From Bacillota bacterium (GTDB taxonomy: Bacteria > Bacillota > Clostridia > Lachnospirales > Lachnospiraceae): a stretch of DNA of 64,000 nucleotides. The translations under genes were made by a program, and so were the position numbers. The DNA lies in contig JAEZZO010000002.1 in assembly GCA_023418475.1 (NCBI GenBank), positions 1 to 64,000 of the forward strand, read 5' to 3'. The notes under the pieces are model-generated. The model ran no database searches. It saw only the letters and a list, made by a program, of their open reading frames with translations, and was not told the DNA's origin. Of this stretch, positions 1 through 8,743 are shown piece after piece. Numbering within the stretch: the first letter of the stretch is position 1; every line of letters begins with the position of its first letter.

Positions 1-76
1 ATGTTCTATTTTTGTGGTTGGCAAACCTACAATCATAATAACATAGGAGTTTTTTTACTTGAAGCTAAAGCTAGTT

Positions 77-112
77 GGGGACACACCTGCCTAGCAGGTG
101 GTTTATTTTCTC
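77..112 (+). terminator. GC-rich palindrome at the left edge, terminator-like
   Basis: CACCTGC (84-90) and GCAGGTG (94-100) form a perfect 7-bp stem with a 3-base loop, followed by a T-rich tail. It could terminate a plus-strand gene lying left of the window. The preceding AAGCTAAAGCTAG and GTTGGGGACA stretch also resembles the structured end of some IS200/IS605-type elements, but no transposase is visible to test this. Otherwise 1-120 shows no coding sequence. Confidence 0.4.
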
Positions 113-120
113 TTTGATTC

Positions 121-155
121 AAAAAAACGGCTGATACATTACTGTATCAAGCCGC
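121..155 (-). terminator. Intrinsic terminator reading leftward
   Basis: On the minus strand CGGCTTGATACA pairs with TGTATCAGCCG (one bulge) around a TTAC-type loop and is followed by seven T residues. No minus-strand gene ends just upstream, since the LysR gene points the other way. It may therefore sit in the leader of a leftward gene beyond the window, as similar hairpins do at 12533-12577 and 52606-52641. Confidence 0.55.
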
Positions 156-260
156 CGTTGGCATTGATCTTAATTTCTTTATACCTATATTATCTTCTTT
201 TTATATATTAGTAAAGTTCAGTTTTTTAATGTGTGTCATTACATTTCTTCATGTTTAATA

Positions 261-289
261 TTGACAAGATATAGTAGCTGCAGTATAAA
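261..289 (+). promoter_or_regulatory. SigmaA promoter of the LysR gene
   Basis: TTGACA (261-266), a 17-bp spacer and TATAAA (284-289) give a near-consensus promoter. The start would fall near 297, about 28 bases before the ATG, with ribosome binding site GAGAAGGAG in between. Confidence 0.75.
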
Positions 290-324
290 GAATAAAAGAA
301 TGTTTTTCTGAGAAGGAGACTGTT

Positions 325-1197
325 ATGGATATTAATAAATATAGATTATTTGCAGATATTGCTGAAACAAAAAACTTTACCAGGAGTGGTGAACGGCTTG
401 GATATTCCCAATCCGGTGTCAGCCATATTTTACGGGGACTGGAGGAAGAGCTTGGATTCTCTTTGTTTGTCAGAGCAAGACATGGTGTCTCTCCGACGCC
501 TAATGCAGAACTTCTTCTTCCGCTTGTCCGCAATATTCTTGCCGAATATGAGAAGCTGGAGCAGACAATTCATGCCGTGAATGGTTTGGAGAAGGGTCAG
601 CTAACGATCGGAACCTATTCGAGTATTTCCACACACAGTCTTCCTCCCATCCTTCATGCATTCAAGGAGATGCATCCTGGCATTGATATTTATTTGAAAG
701 AGGGGGGTGCTGAGGATATTGCGAGGTGGATTGACATGAATATAACTGATATTGGTTTTTTAAGCCTCCCAAAGACTCGTTCCTTTGACTGGATTCCACT
801 GGGAAAGGATCCTCTTATGGCGGTACTTCCAAAGGACTATCCTGTGCCTGCTGATGCTATTTTCCCCCTGGAAAGCTTTGAAGGGCAGCCATTTATTATA
901 TCTGCTGCCGGTACGGATTATGATATTCATTATGCCTTAGAAAGCTCCGGTGTATCACCGGATCTTAAGTACTCTTCTACAGATGATCACGCCATTATTT
1001 CCATGGTCATTTACCATCTCGGCATCAGTATTCTTCCGCGGCTGATATTAAAGGGCTTCGAGAACCAGGTCAGCACTCTTCCACTAAAGCCCTATGCCTT
1101 CCGTGAACTTGGAATTGCCATGCGTTCTTACACGGATTTGTCCCCTGTCGCAAAAAAATTTGTGGATTTTGCCAGGGAAAATATATCGTATGAATAG
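325..1197 (+). CDS. LysR-family transcriptional regulator
   Basis: A 290-residue LysR-type regulator. The N-terminus (about residues 1-60) is the winged helix-turn-helix: YRLFADIAETKNFTRSGERLGYSQSGVSH, then a substrate-binding-like co-inducer domain from about 90 to the end (LTIGTYSSIS and GGAEDIARWI segments). Length is typical. The start is set by a strong SD (GAGAAGGAG) and a near-consensus promoter. It converges on hypD, the last gene of the hydroxyproline-peptide operon, so it is a plausible regulator of that operon. This is inference from position only: the operon promoter lies 11 kb away, and regulation of an unlinked target is equally possible. The effector is unknown. Confidence 0.88.
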   Translation: MDINKYRLFADIAETKNFTRSGERLGYSQSGVSHILRGLEEELGFSLFVRARHGVSPTPNAELLLPLVRNILAEYEKLEQTIHAVNGLEKGQLTIGTYSSISTHSLPPILHAFKEMHPGIDIYLKEGGAEDIARWIDMNITDIGFLSLPKTRSFDWIPLGKDPLMAVLPKDYPVPADAIFPLESFEGQPFIISAAGTDYDIHYALESSGVSPDLKYSSTDDHAIISMVIYHLGISILPRLILKGFENQVSTLPLKPYAFRELGIAMRSYTDLSPVAKKFVDFARENISYE

Positions 1198-1202
1198 AGA
1201 AC

Positions 1203-1250
1203 AAAAAAAACAGCGGACCACTGCTATAATGATTAGTCGTCCGCTGTTAT
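1203..1250. terminator. Bidirectional terminator between the LysR gene and hypD
   Basis: AACAGCGGAC (1209-1218) pairs with GTCCGCTGTT (1239-1248). The minus strand has a run of eight T residues after the stem, ideal for ending the hypD transcript. The convergent LysR transcript can use the same hairpin less efficiently. Confidence 0.8.
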
Positions 1251-1257
1251 ATTACTT

Positions 1258-3630
1258 CTAATGAAAGCTTTGCTCTGTTCGTTCTATAATTTCATCCTGT
1301 AGTGCTTTACTAAGGTTTCTGAAATGATCACTGTAACCTGCCACACGTACAATTAAATCTCTATACTCTTCCGGATTTTGCTGTGCATCAAGCAGAGTCT
1401 TCCGATCAATTACATTAAACTGAATATGATGGCCGTCCAGCTCAAAATAAGCTCTTACAAGATTAGCCATCTGCTCCAGACCGGTTTCCCCTGCTACGAC
1501 AGACGGCGTAAACTTCTGATTTAACAGGGTTCCTCCTGTGCGAAGGTGATCCATCTTTGATGCTGATTTAACAACAGCCGTCGGGCCGTAGAGATCGGCA
1601 CCCTTCTCCGGAGAAATACCTTCGGATACCGGTTTATGCGCAAGACGTCCATTCGGACTTGCAATCATAACCTCCCCGAAATATACATGGCAGGTAGTCG
1701 GAAGCATATTAACTCCATAGGTACCTCCCTTAACATTCGGTCTGCCGGTTACGCTGCTGCAATAATAATCAAATACACTATACATAATTTCATCCGCATA
1801 GGTATCGTCATTACCGTATTTTGGCGTCCGGTTACGAACCAGATTATGAATGAGCTCATATCCTTCAAAATCTGCCTCGATTGCCTTAATTAGCTCCTGC
1901 ATCCCAAATTTCTTCTCATCGTAAACATTATATTTAATCGCTGCAAGTGAATCTGTAATGGTACCAATTCCAACTCCCTGAATATAGGTCGTATTATATC
2001 TTGCACCACCTGCATTATAATCCCTTCCCTTTGCAATACAGTCATTCGTAATAATGGAAAGAAAAGGTACCGGCATTAACTGTGCATACAATTTTTCAAT
2101 CACATTATTGCCTCTGATTTTAATGTTCAGGAAGTAATCAATCTGCTTCTTATATGCATTAAACAGTTCCTCATAGGATTTGAAATCCTCCGCACAGCCA
2201 AGCTTAAGTCCGATTTGCTGCTCGGTCATATGGTCGTATCCATTGAATAAGGTAATCTCTAAAATCTTCGGAAGATTAAAATAGCCCGTAAGAATATATG
2301 CCTCATTTCCGAAAGCTCCTGTCTCAACACAGCCGCTTGTGCCGCCTTTTCTTGCATCCTCAATACTCTTTCCGGCATTTAGAAGTTCCGAAATGATAGC
2401 CTCAGTATTATAGAATGCCGGCTGTCCCCAGCCCTTTCTGGAAATTTCACAGGCTTTCAGAAGAAATTCCTTGGGTGTTTTTTTACTGATCTGTACGTTA
2501 GAGCTTGGCTGTAATAGCTTCATCTCATCCATGCATTCAAGAATAAGATAGCTGACTTCATTTACTCCATCTCGTCCGTCCGGTGTAATTCCGCCTGTAT
2601 TGATGTTTGCGAAGTCCGTGTAAGTACTGCTTTCCTTCAGTGTAATACCAACCTTCGGCGGAGCAGGCTGATTATTAAACTTTACCCACAGGCACTCCAG
2701 CAGCTCTTTTGCTTTGTCGCGGTCAAGCCTTCCTTCATCTATATCATTTTCATAGAATTTAATCAGATGCTGATCAAGCCGGCCGGGTGTATAAGCATCC
2801 CATGGATTTAACTCTGAGGTTACACCAAGATGTACAAACCAATACATCTGAATTGCCTGCCAATAGGTTTTCGGCTTATAAGCAGGAACCACGGCACAGT
2901 TCTCGGCAATTTGAAGAAGCTCTTGCTTACGCACCTCATCTTTCTCGGTTAACGCCAACTCAAGTGCATAATCATGGTAACGCTGGCCCAGTATGATAAT
3001 TGCATCACATGCAATATCCATCGCTCTTAATTCATTTCTTTTATCCAGTGCTTCAAGATCATTGATATAATCCAGCGCTGCTATTGCCTTTTCAATATCT
3101 ATCTTATGCTCCAGGAAACCCTTTTTATAAATATTCTCAGAGCCAACCGTATGTCCGGGTCCCCTTTGCTCCATGAATTCCGTAAAAATACCGCTGCTAT
3201 ATGCCTTCTTCCAGTCATCTGTCATGGCTTCGAGTATCCTGCAGCGAACGGTACGTTTTTCCCAGTAAGGAATGATTTCCTCCTCCTGGAATTTATAATC
3301 CTCGTCCTTTACCTTAAAGCTGATTAAATCTCTGTCATTCATCACGTGAAGATCATCTATTGTATGACAGCAAATATCCGGGAAAGTCGGCGTTTTAAGC
3401 GGGCTGCTTCCTTTTTCTCCTACAATCAGTTCTCCCTCACCGATATAAAGCGTCTTATTTGCGAAATAATGCTTAAAGGCTAACGCTCTAAGTTCCGGTA
3501 TTGATACACTGCCCTCATATTCTTTGTAGGCTTCTGTAAAATACTTTGCGCGCTCCATATCAACATATGCGGGCGTTTCAACACTGATTTTTCTTAATCT
3601 TTGAATTCGTTCATTCATTCCTCGCTCCAT
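1258..3630 (-). CDS. hypD: trans-4-hydroxy-L-proline dehydratase (glycyl radical enzyme)
   Basis: A 790-residue glycyl radical enzyme that dehydrates trans-4-hydroxy-L-proline to (S)-1-pyrroline-5-carboxylate in the cytoplasm under anoxic conditions. The thiyl-radical cysteine lies in GTSGCVETG (Cys434, with the paired Glu436) and the radical glycine in RVAGYSDHF (Gly765). These numbers coincide with those known for Clostridioides difficile HypD. The N-terminus MERG, the GPGHT and NPWDAYTPG segments and PAPPKVGITLKESS also match that enzyme rather than pyruvate formate-lyase or choline lyase (CutC). The start has an AGGAGG SD lying inside the end of hypG, 4 bases upstream. ProC, the next enzyme of the pathway, is encoded upstream in the same direction, which strongly supports the substrate assignment. 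Confidence 0.95.
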   Translation of the reverse strand: MERGMNERIQRLRKISVETPAYVDMERAKYFTEAYKEYEGSVSIPELRALAFKHYFANKTLYIGEGELIVGEKGSSPLKTPTFPDICCHTIDDLHVMNDRDLISFKVKDEDYKFQEEEIIPYWEKRTVRCRILEAMTDDWKKAYSSGIFTEFMEQRGPGHTVGSENIYKKGFLEHKIDIEKAIAALDYINDLEALDKRNELRAMDIACDAIIILGQRYHDYALELALTEKDEVRKQELLQIAENCAVVPAYKPKTYWQAIQMYWFVHLGVTSELNPWDAYTPGRLDQHLIKFYENDIDEGRLDRDKAKELLECLWVKFNNQPAPPKVGITLKESSTYTDFANINTGGITPDGRDGVNEVSYLILECMDEMKLLQPSSNVQISKKTPKEFLLKACEISRKGWGQPAFYNTEAIISELLNAGKSIEDARKGGTSGCVETGAFGNEAYILTGYFNLPKILEITLFNGYDHMTEQQIGLKLGCAEDFKSYEELFNAYKKQIDYFLNIKIRGNNVIEKLYAQLMPVPFLSIITNDCIAKGRDYNAGGARYNTTYIQGVGIGTITDSLAAIKYNVYDEKKFGMQELIKAIEADFEGYELIHNLVRNRTPKYGNDDTYADEIMYSVFDYYCSSVTGRPNVKGGTYGVNMLPTTCHVYFGEVMIASPNGRLAHKPVSEGISPEKGADLYGPTAVVKSASKMDHLRTGGTLLNQKFTPSVVAGETGLEQMANLVRAYFELDGHHIQFNVIDRKTLLDAQQNPEEYRDLIVRVAGYSDHFRNLSKALQDEIIERTEQSFH

Positions 3631-3634
3631 CTAT

Positions 3635-4549
3635 TCATCCTCCTATTTTTACATTATGATATCCAAATTCACAAAATACTGTTACAAACCGGTCCATTAA
3701 TACATTGTCAGGAGTCGTAAAAGCTTCTTCCTTGTAATCCAACTGCAGCCGCTCATATTTACTGCTCCCTGTGTTATGATAGGGTAATATATTAATCTGC
3801 TTTACAGTAATTTTTTCATCTTTTAAAAACCGGGCGATTTGTTCCATCTCTAAAACGGAAGCATTAACACCGCCAATTACCGGGACACGCAACCAGATGG
3901 AGGCATGCTCAGAACTAAGTTGCTTTAAATTATGTAAAATCAATTCATTATCCACACCGGTGAATTGTTTATGTAACTCTCGATCCATTATCTTAAGATC
4001 ATATAAAAATGTATCAATATAAGGTAATAGCCTCTTTATCTTTTCAAACGGGGCATACCCGCAGGTATCAATATTTATACGGAGGCCCTTCCGATGAAGC
4101 TTTACCAGCAACTCCTCCAGGAATTCGCTATCCTGTGCCAGTACTTCTCCTCCAGAAAGGGTTACTCCTCCGCCAGATTGCTCGTAAAACACTCTATCCT
4201 TTTCTATTTCCCGGACTAATTCATCTACTGTGTAATAATCCCCCGATATCTGCCTGATGTTTTGCACACAATAATCGATACAGACACCGCATTGATTACA
4301 AGCATTCTCATCGGTTACAGCAATACCGTTCATCATCTTAATTGCTTTGTTCGGGCATACAATGACGCATCGGGCACATCCCGTACAGCGCTCTTTCTGG
4401 AATAACAACTGTTTTGTAAACTGCTGTGTTTCCGGATTATGGCACCACTTGCAGCTTAAAGGACATCCCTTAAAAAAAACAGTAGTCCTAATTCCTTTAC
4501 CATCATGAATCGAATACTTCTGTATATCTGTTATTAATTGTTTTTTCAT
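3635..4549 (-). CDS. hypG: Glycyl radical enzyme activase for HypD (radical SAM)
   Basis: A 304-residue radical SAM activase that installs the glycyl radical on HypD using S-adenosylmethionine. The SAM-cluster motif CX3CX2C is seen as GCPLSCKWC near residue 30. It is followed by a ferredoxin-like insert with two four-cysteine sets (CTGCARCVIVC and CNQCGVCIDYC) and the SAM-binding GGE stretch SGGEVLAQ. Length and layout are typical of the activases for HypD-type enzymes. The stop codon is 4 bases before hypD, and the last codons form hypD's ribosome binding site, so the two are translationally linked. A structured repeat of about 130 bp separates it from proC upstream and may affect how much transcript reaches hypGD. 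Confidence 0.93.
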   Translation of the reverse strand: MKKQLITDIQKYSIHDGKGIRTTVFFKGCPLSCKWCHNPETQQFTKQLLFQKERCTGCARCVIVCPNKAIKMMNGIAVTDENACNQCGVCIDYCVQNIRQISGDYYTVDELVREIEKDRVFYEQSGGGVTLSGGEVLAQDSEFLEELLVKLHRKGLRINIDTCGYAPFEKIKRLLPYIDTFLYDLKIMDRELHKQFTGVDNELILHNLKQLSSEHASIWLRVPVIGGVNASVLEMEQIARFLKDEKITVKQINILPYHNTGSSKYERLQLDYKEEAFTTPDNVLMDRFVTVFCEFGYHNVKIGG

Positions 4550-4684
4550 TTAAATAGCCCTTTTATTTAATCAAATTAAGTACCACAGTTTATACTATGG
4601 TCTAATAATATTATACTGTTAGACAACCTCGAATGTCAAGCAATAAACTTCTTGAAAACAGTAGAAATATTTATTCTATTATAG

Positions 4685-4818
4685 CTCACAGCCCAGTCAT
4701 ATTTAGAGCACGAATTCCGGTAAGTGCTTCCAAATATCGAGTAGCTTAGCAAGAGAAGCTCTACTCGAAACTACTTACCGGAGGTTTTGTACTAAAATTT
4801 GACTGGACTTTGTACTGT
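4685..4818. repeat. Full-length copy of dispersed palindromic repeat R1
   Basis: The two arms are inverted copies. CCAGTCA-ATTT at 4693-4704 matches the complement of 4795-4807, CCGGTAAG (4718-4725) pairs with CTTACCGG (4774-4781), and CGAGTAG (4738-4744) pairs with CTACTCG (4761-4767). The whole folds into one long imperfect hairpin. Single arms of the same family recur at 5695, 18795, 31725, 38287, 44171 and 60794. It has no coding capacity and resembles a MITE or BIME-type element inserted inside the operon between proC and hypG. Confidence 0.75.
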
Positions 4819-4826
4819 AGCTTTAT

Positions 4827-5621
4827 TTATAATCCTTTTGCCTTTTTCGTACAGGCTCTCATCGCTTCGATTACTGAACTGCGGAAACCGTTTTTCTCCA
4901 GAACACTGACTGCTTCAATCGTAGTTCCGCCCGGCGAGCATACCATGTCCTTTAATTCACCCGGATGCTTCCCTGTTTCCAGCACCATTTTTGCACTGCC
5001 CAAAACTGCCTGTGCCGCAAACCGATAAGCCTGTGCCCTTGGCATTCCATCAGCTACCGCAGCATCCGCCATCGCTTCCAGGAACATAAATACATAGGCA
5101 GGCGAGCTACCGCTGACCGAGACAACAACATCCATCAGACTCTCTGCTACTACCTCTACCTTGCCAAAGCCGCCCAGCAAGCCACATATACTGTCAAGCT
5201 CTTCCTTTGATACCATATCATTATAACAAGTAGCCGTTATTCCCTCTCCTACCAGTGCCGGAGTATTTGGCATACAACGAACTATTTTCACCGGTTTTCC
5301 AAAGGTATCTCCTAACCAGCTAAGTGTCTTTCCCGGAGCGATTGTTACAATAATTTGCGAACCACTAATACTATCTTTAATATCTTCAATCACTGTTTCA
5401 TAATATTGCGGTTTTACCGATAAGAAAAGAACATCTGCTTCTTTTACAACCTCTTTATTAGTCGTTCTAATCTCGATTTTCAGATTCTCTTTTGCCTTCT
5501 CCAGGGCTGGCATATACGCATCTGATGCAAATATTTCATCTGCGCTGCAGATCTTATTACCGATTATTCCGCTAATCATGGCTGTTGCCATATTACCACA
5601 TCCAATAAATCCCAGTTTCAT
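4827..5621 (-). CDS. proC: Pyrroline-5-carboxylate reductase
   Basis: A 264-residue NAD(P)H-dependent enzyme that reduces P5C to L-proline. The Rossmann motif GFIGCGNMATAM is at residues 4-15, and the family signature region (GSSPAYVFMFLEAMADAAV and CSPGGTTIEAV) is intact in the C-terminal half. Length is normal. Lying between the opp genes and hypGD, it most likely completes the conversion of hydroxyproline to proline in this operon, besides any biosynthetic role. The proline produced could feed a proline reductase (Stickland) elsewhere, which is not in the window. Confidence 0.93.
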   Translation of the reverse strand: MKLGFIGCGNMATAMISGIIGNKICSADEIFASDAYMPALEKAKENLKIEIRTTNKEVVKEADVLFLSVKPQYYETVIEDIKDSISGSQIIVTIAPGKTLSWLGDTFGKPVKIVRCMPNTPALVGEGITATCYNDMVSKEELDSICGLLGGFGKVEVVAESLMDVVVSVSGSSPAYVFMFLEAMADAAVADGMPRAQAYRFAAQAVLGSAKMVLETGKHPGELKDMVCSPGGTTIEAVSVLEKNGFRSSVIEAMRACTKKAKGL

Positions 5622-5694
5622 AATTTACTCCTTTTCTACTACTTTTTTGTATTCCTAATTTCTGTGTGTCTCACAGCCACAGTCACAGCTACTG

Positions 5695-5766
5695 TCCACA
5701 GGCAAGTCATATTTCGAGCTGTGCATCCTTCTTCGTAACCCAAATCAGGCTTTTGTCAGGCTAATC
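5695..5766 (+). repeat. R1 arm plus R3-like tail between proC and oppF
   Basis: CAAGTCATATTTCGAGCTGT with flanking CACAGG and GCATCC (5697-5728) is an arm of repeat R1. It is followed by AATCAGGCTTTTGTCAGGCT (from about 5742), which resembles the right end of repeat R3 (27195-27214). It occupies most of the 150-bp gap inside the operon. Confidence 0.6.
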
Positions 5767-5772
5767 AAACCT

Positions 5773-6747
5773 CTACTTAATCGGAAAATGACATGCAACC
5801 TGATGTCCCATTGTAATCTCAACCAGACTTGGAATTTTACAAAAACAAATTTCCTGGGCCCTGGGGCAACGGTCTGCAAATCGGCATTCTTCCTTTGGAT
5901 TAATAGGACTTGGTACCTCGCCCTTAATTGGAATGCTCTTCTGATTTCTTGATTTTTCCGGATCTGCAATCGGAATGGCCGATAGCATTGCCTGTGTATA
6001 AGGATGATACGGATGTGCATACAGCTCTTCCGTCTCACCAATCTCAACAATCATTCCCAGATACATCACCATAACACGGTCTGAAATATATTTTACTACA
6101 CTAAGATCATGCGCAATGAAGATATAGGTAAGACCCATATCCTCCTGAAGATGTTTCAGCATGTTAATTACCTGGGCCTGTATGGATACATCCAGTGCAG
6201 AGATTGGCTCATCGCATACGATGAGTTTCGGGTCTACGGACAATGCCCTTGCAATGCCTATTCTCTGTTTCTGCCCGCCGCTGAACTCATGGGAAAATCT
6301 GGACATATGGTCTTTGTTAAGTCCAACCTTTTTCAGAAGTTCAATTACCTTCTCATCCAATTCCTGTTTCGGATAATGATTATATAATTTAATCCCCTCA
6401 CCAACAATCTCCTTCACCGTCATTCTCGGATTCAGGGATGCATATGGATTTTGGAAAATCATTTGCACATTTTTACAGAACTCACGTTTTTCTTCTTTTG
6501 TTTTAATCCTTGCTATATCTTTTCCATCATAAGTAATCGTACCAAAGGTTGGCTCGTATAAGCGAACAAGGCATCTACCCAGTGTGGACTTACCGCAGCC
6601 GCTTTCACCTACAATACCTACTACTTCCTTTTTATACACATCAAAGGATACCTTATCAACAGCCTTTAAAACTTCTTTGGAAGAGATTTGAAAGTATTTG
6701 CACAGACCGTCTACCTTCAATAACAGTTCTTTCTTTTCTAAAGACAT
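5773..6747 (-). CDS. oppF: Oligopeptide ABC transporter, ATP-binding protein OppF
   Basis: A 324-residue ATPase of the peptide/nickel importer family, acting on the cytoplasmic face with OppD to drive peptide uptake. Walker A GESGCGKST (about 50), signature FSGGQKQR and Walker B LIVCDEPISALD are all present. The C-terminus carries the oligopeptide HPY extension with cysteines (ECRFADRCPRAQEICF), typical of OppD/OppF. Its ATG directly abuts the oppD stop, indicating coupled translation. It is part of the peptidase-opp-proC-hypGD operon. Confidence 0.93.
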   Translation of the reverse strand: MSLEKKELLLKVDGLCKYFQISSKEVLKAVDKVSFDVYKKEVVGIVGESGCGKSTLGRCLVRLYEPTFGTITYDGKDIARIKTKEEKREFCKNVQMIFQNPYASLNPRMTVKEIVGEGIKLYNHYPKQELDEKVIELLKKVGLNKDHMSRFSHEFSGGQKQRIGIARALSVDPKLIVCDEPISALDVSIQAQVINMLKHLQEDMGLTYIFIAHDLSVVKYISDRVMVMYLGMIVEIGETEELYAHPYHPYTQAMLSAIPIADPEKSRNQKSIPIKGEVPSPINPKEECRFADRCPRAQEICFCKIPSLVEITMGHQVACHFPIK

Positions 6748-7773
6748 TTATTCTCCCTCCCTATTCTGCTGATATATCTCCCGAGCCTTCGGAGCATTAG
6801 GATGCTGCAGCCAGCAATATGAAAAATGTTCCTCTGTAAACTCCGTCTTTGCCGGCATCTGCTCGTAGCAAATCTCCATTGCATATTCGCATCTGACTGC
6901 AAATGGGCATCCCTTCGGAGGTGCAAATAAATCCGGAGGCGTACCCTCTATGGATAACAGCTTGTCTTCCTTTTTCATATCCAGTCGGGCAATGGACTGA
7001 AGTAGACCTCGTGTGTAGGGATGCCCTTTTTTATAAAAAATATCGTCTACTAAACCGTTTTCTACTACCTTACCGCCGTACATTACCATAACTCTGTCAC
7101 ACACCTTGGCAATGACACCCAGATCATGCGTAATAATAATTACGGATACCTTCATCGTCTTGCATAAAGATTTCAGCAGGGTTAAAATCTGTGCTTCAAT
7201 CGTCACATCCAGGGAAGTGGTAGGCTCATCCGCAATAATAATACTCGGCTTTCCAATAAGTGCCATTGCAATTCCGATTCTTTGCTTCATTCCACCACTA
7301 AGCTCATGGGGATATTGCTTTAATCTGCGTTCGGGATCTGTTATTCCTACCTTCTCCAGTATATCAAGAATTGCTTCCTTTCGATCCTTCTTAGACAAAT
7401 CCGTTCTTCCAAGAAAAATTTCTTCAATTTGATTCCCGATACGCATGGTAGGATTAAGAGATGTCATTGGGTCCTGAAAGATAAACCCAATCTCCTTCCC
7501 CCTGATTTTTCTCATTTCCCTATCAGACTTTGTTACAATTTCTTCTCCTTTATACTTGATGGAGCCTCCCTCGAAAAAACCAACTCCTTCGGGGTTAAGC
7601 TTCAGGATACACTGTGCTGTTACACTTTTGCCGCATCCCGATTCTCCTACAATACCAAGTATCTCGCCTTCCCTGACCTGAAAGCTTACATCACGGACAG
7701 CTTTGACTATTCCGCCGTATGTATGAAAGGAAAAACTTACATGATCCATTTCCAATATATTTTTCTCGCTCAT
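6748..7773 (-). CDS. oppD: Oligopeptide ABC transporter, ATP-binding protein OppD
   Basis: ATPase subunit paired with OppF. Walker A GESGCGKS, signature LSGGMKQR, Walker B IIIADEPTTSLD and a C-terminal cysteine-containing HPY extension (CPFAVRCEYAMEICYE) are complete. A longer reading frame opens at 7839, but I place the start at ATG 7773 (MSEKNILEMDHVSF). That ATG has an AAAGGAA ribosome binding site, begins at the usual family N-terminus and avoids overlap with oppC. Confidence 0.92.
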   Translation of the reverse strand: MSEKNILEMDHVSFSFHTYGGIVKAVRDVSFQVREGEILGIVGESGCGKSVTAQCILKLNPEGVGFFEGGSIKYKGEEIVTKSDREMRKIRGKEIGFIFQDPMTSLNPTMRIGNQIEEIFLGRTDLSKKDRKEAILDILEKVGITDPERRLKQYPHELSGGMKQRIGIAMALIGKPSIIIADEPTTSLDVTIEAQILTLLKSLCKTMKVSVIIITHDLGVIAKVCDRVMVMYGGKVVENGLVDDIFYKKGHPYTRGLLQSIARLDMKKEDKLLSIEGTPPDLFAPPKGCPFAVRCEYAMEICYEQMPAKTEFTEEHFSYCWLQHPNAPKAREIYQQNREGE

Positions 7774-7789
7774 AGCAGTATTCCTTTCT

Positions 7790-8725
7790 TTATTCAGATC
7801 CTCGGAGCTTCGGATCAAATGCATCTCTAAGTCCGTCACCCAGAATATTCAATGCCAGCATCGTTGTACAGATAAAAAACGAAGGAATGATAAGCTCAAT
7901 CGGCGAAACTCTCAGATACACAATTCCATCCTTTGCAAGCAATCCCCAGCTGCTGTTCGGAGGTGCCATACCAAGACCGATAAAGCTTAAGAAGGCTTCA
8001 CTGAAAATCGCTCCCGGAATAGCCATCGTTACATTCGTGATAATTAATCCCATAATATTAGGAATTAAATAGCGAAGAATGATACTAATATCCGGCACAC
8101 CAAGCACCTTGGCAGCCAATACAAACTCCTGGTTTTTCAGTCTCAGCACCTCACCACGTACAAATCGGCAGCTTCCGATCCATCCGACAATTACCATGGC
8201 AAAAATTAAGCCTTTTACTCCTCGTCCTACAACAACCATAATTAAGATTGTAAAAATAAGACTTGGAATACCATATAATACGTCAACCAGACGCATGATA
8301 AACATATCCAATTTTCCCCCGAAATAACCGGAGATACCACCAATAGTTGTTCCGATTACCGCGTTAAGAATTGCAGCAATAAAGCCAATGGATAAGGATA
8401 CCCTGGCGCCCATCCATAACCGGACAAATATATCTCTTCCAAGCGGGTCCGTACCAAATATATGCCGTAAGGACATAGGGGCATTCATCGCAGTTGCATC
8501 CTGTGCCGCCATATCATAGGGACTCAGTATTGGTGCAATTATAGCCATTAAAACGTAAAAGCAAATCAGCATCAGTGATACAAATGCCATCTTATTTTTA
8601 CGAATTCTTCTCCAGGCATCCTGCCAATAAGATAAGTTTGGTCTGGATATACTCTCCATCTGCTCCAGACTCTTACCGACTATTTTAAATTTATCTTTTG
8701 AAATCACTTTTTCCTCTGTCATCAC
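7790..8725 (-). CDS. oppC: Oligopeptide ABC transporter permease OppC
   Basis: A 311-residue inner-membrane permease. An N-terminal cytoplasmic segment precedes about six membrane helices, and the EAA-type ATPase-coupling loop is seen in VLAAKVLGVPDISIILRYLIPN. The GTG at 8725 is followed at once by ATG at 8722. Either could start translation behind the GGAGGG site, and the protein differs by one residue. It forms the channel with OppB. Confidence 0.92.
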   Translation of the reverse strand: MMTEEKVISKDKFKIVGKSLEQMESISRPNLSYWQDAWRRIRKNKMAFVSLMLICFYVLMAIIAPILSPYDMAAQDATAMNAPMSLRHIFGTDPLGRDIFVRLWMGARVSLSIGFIAAILNAVIGTTIGGISGYFGGKLDMFIMRLVDVLYGIPSLIFTILIMVVVGRGVKGLIFAMVIVGWIGSCRFVRGEVLRLKNQEFVLAAKVLGVPDISIILRYLIPNIMGLIITNVTMAIPGAIFSEAFLSFIGLGMAPPNSSWGLLAKDGIVYLRVSPIELIIPSFFICTTMLALNILGDGLRDAFDPKLRGSE

Positions 8726-8743
8726 TTGTCATGCCCTCCTTCC

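Noticed and set aside
255..533. Minus-strand frame overlapping the LysR gene
   Set aside because: It has no ribosome binding site or family similarity and is a shadow of the LysR coding frame.
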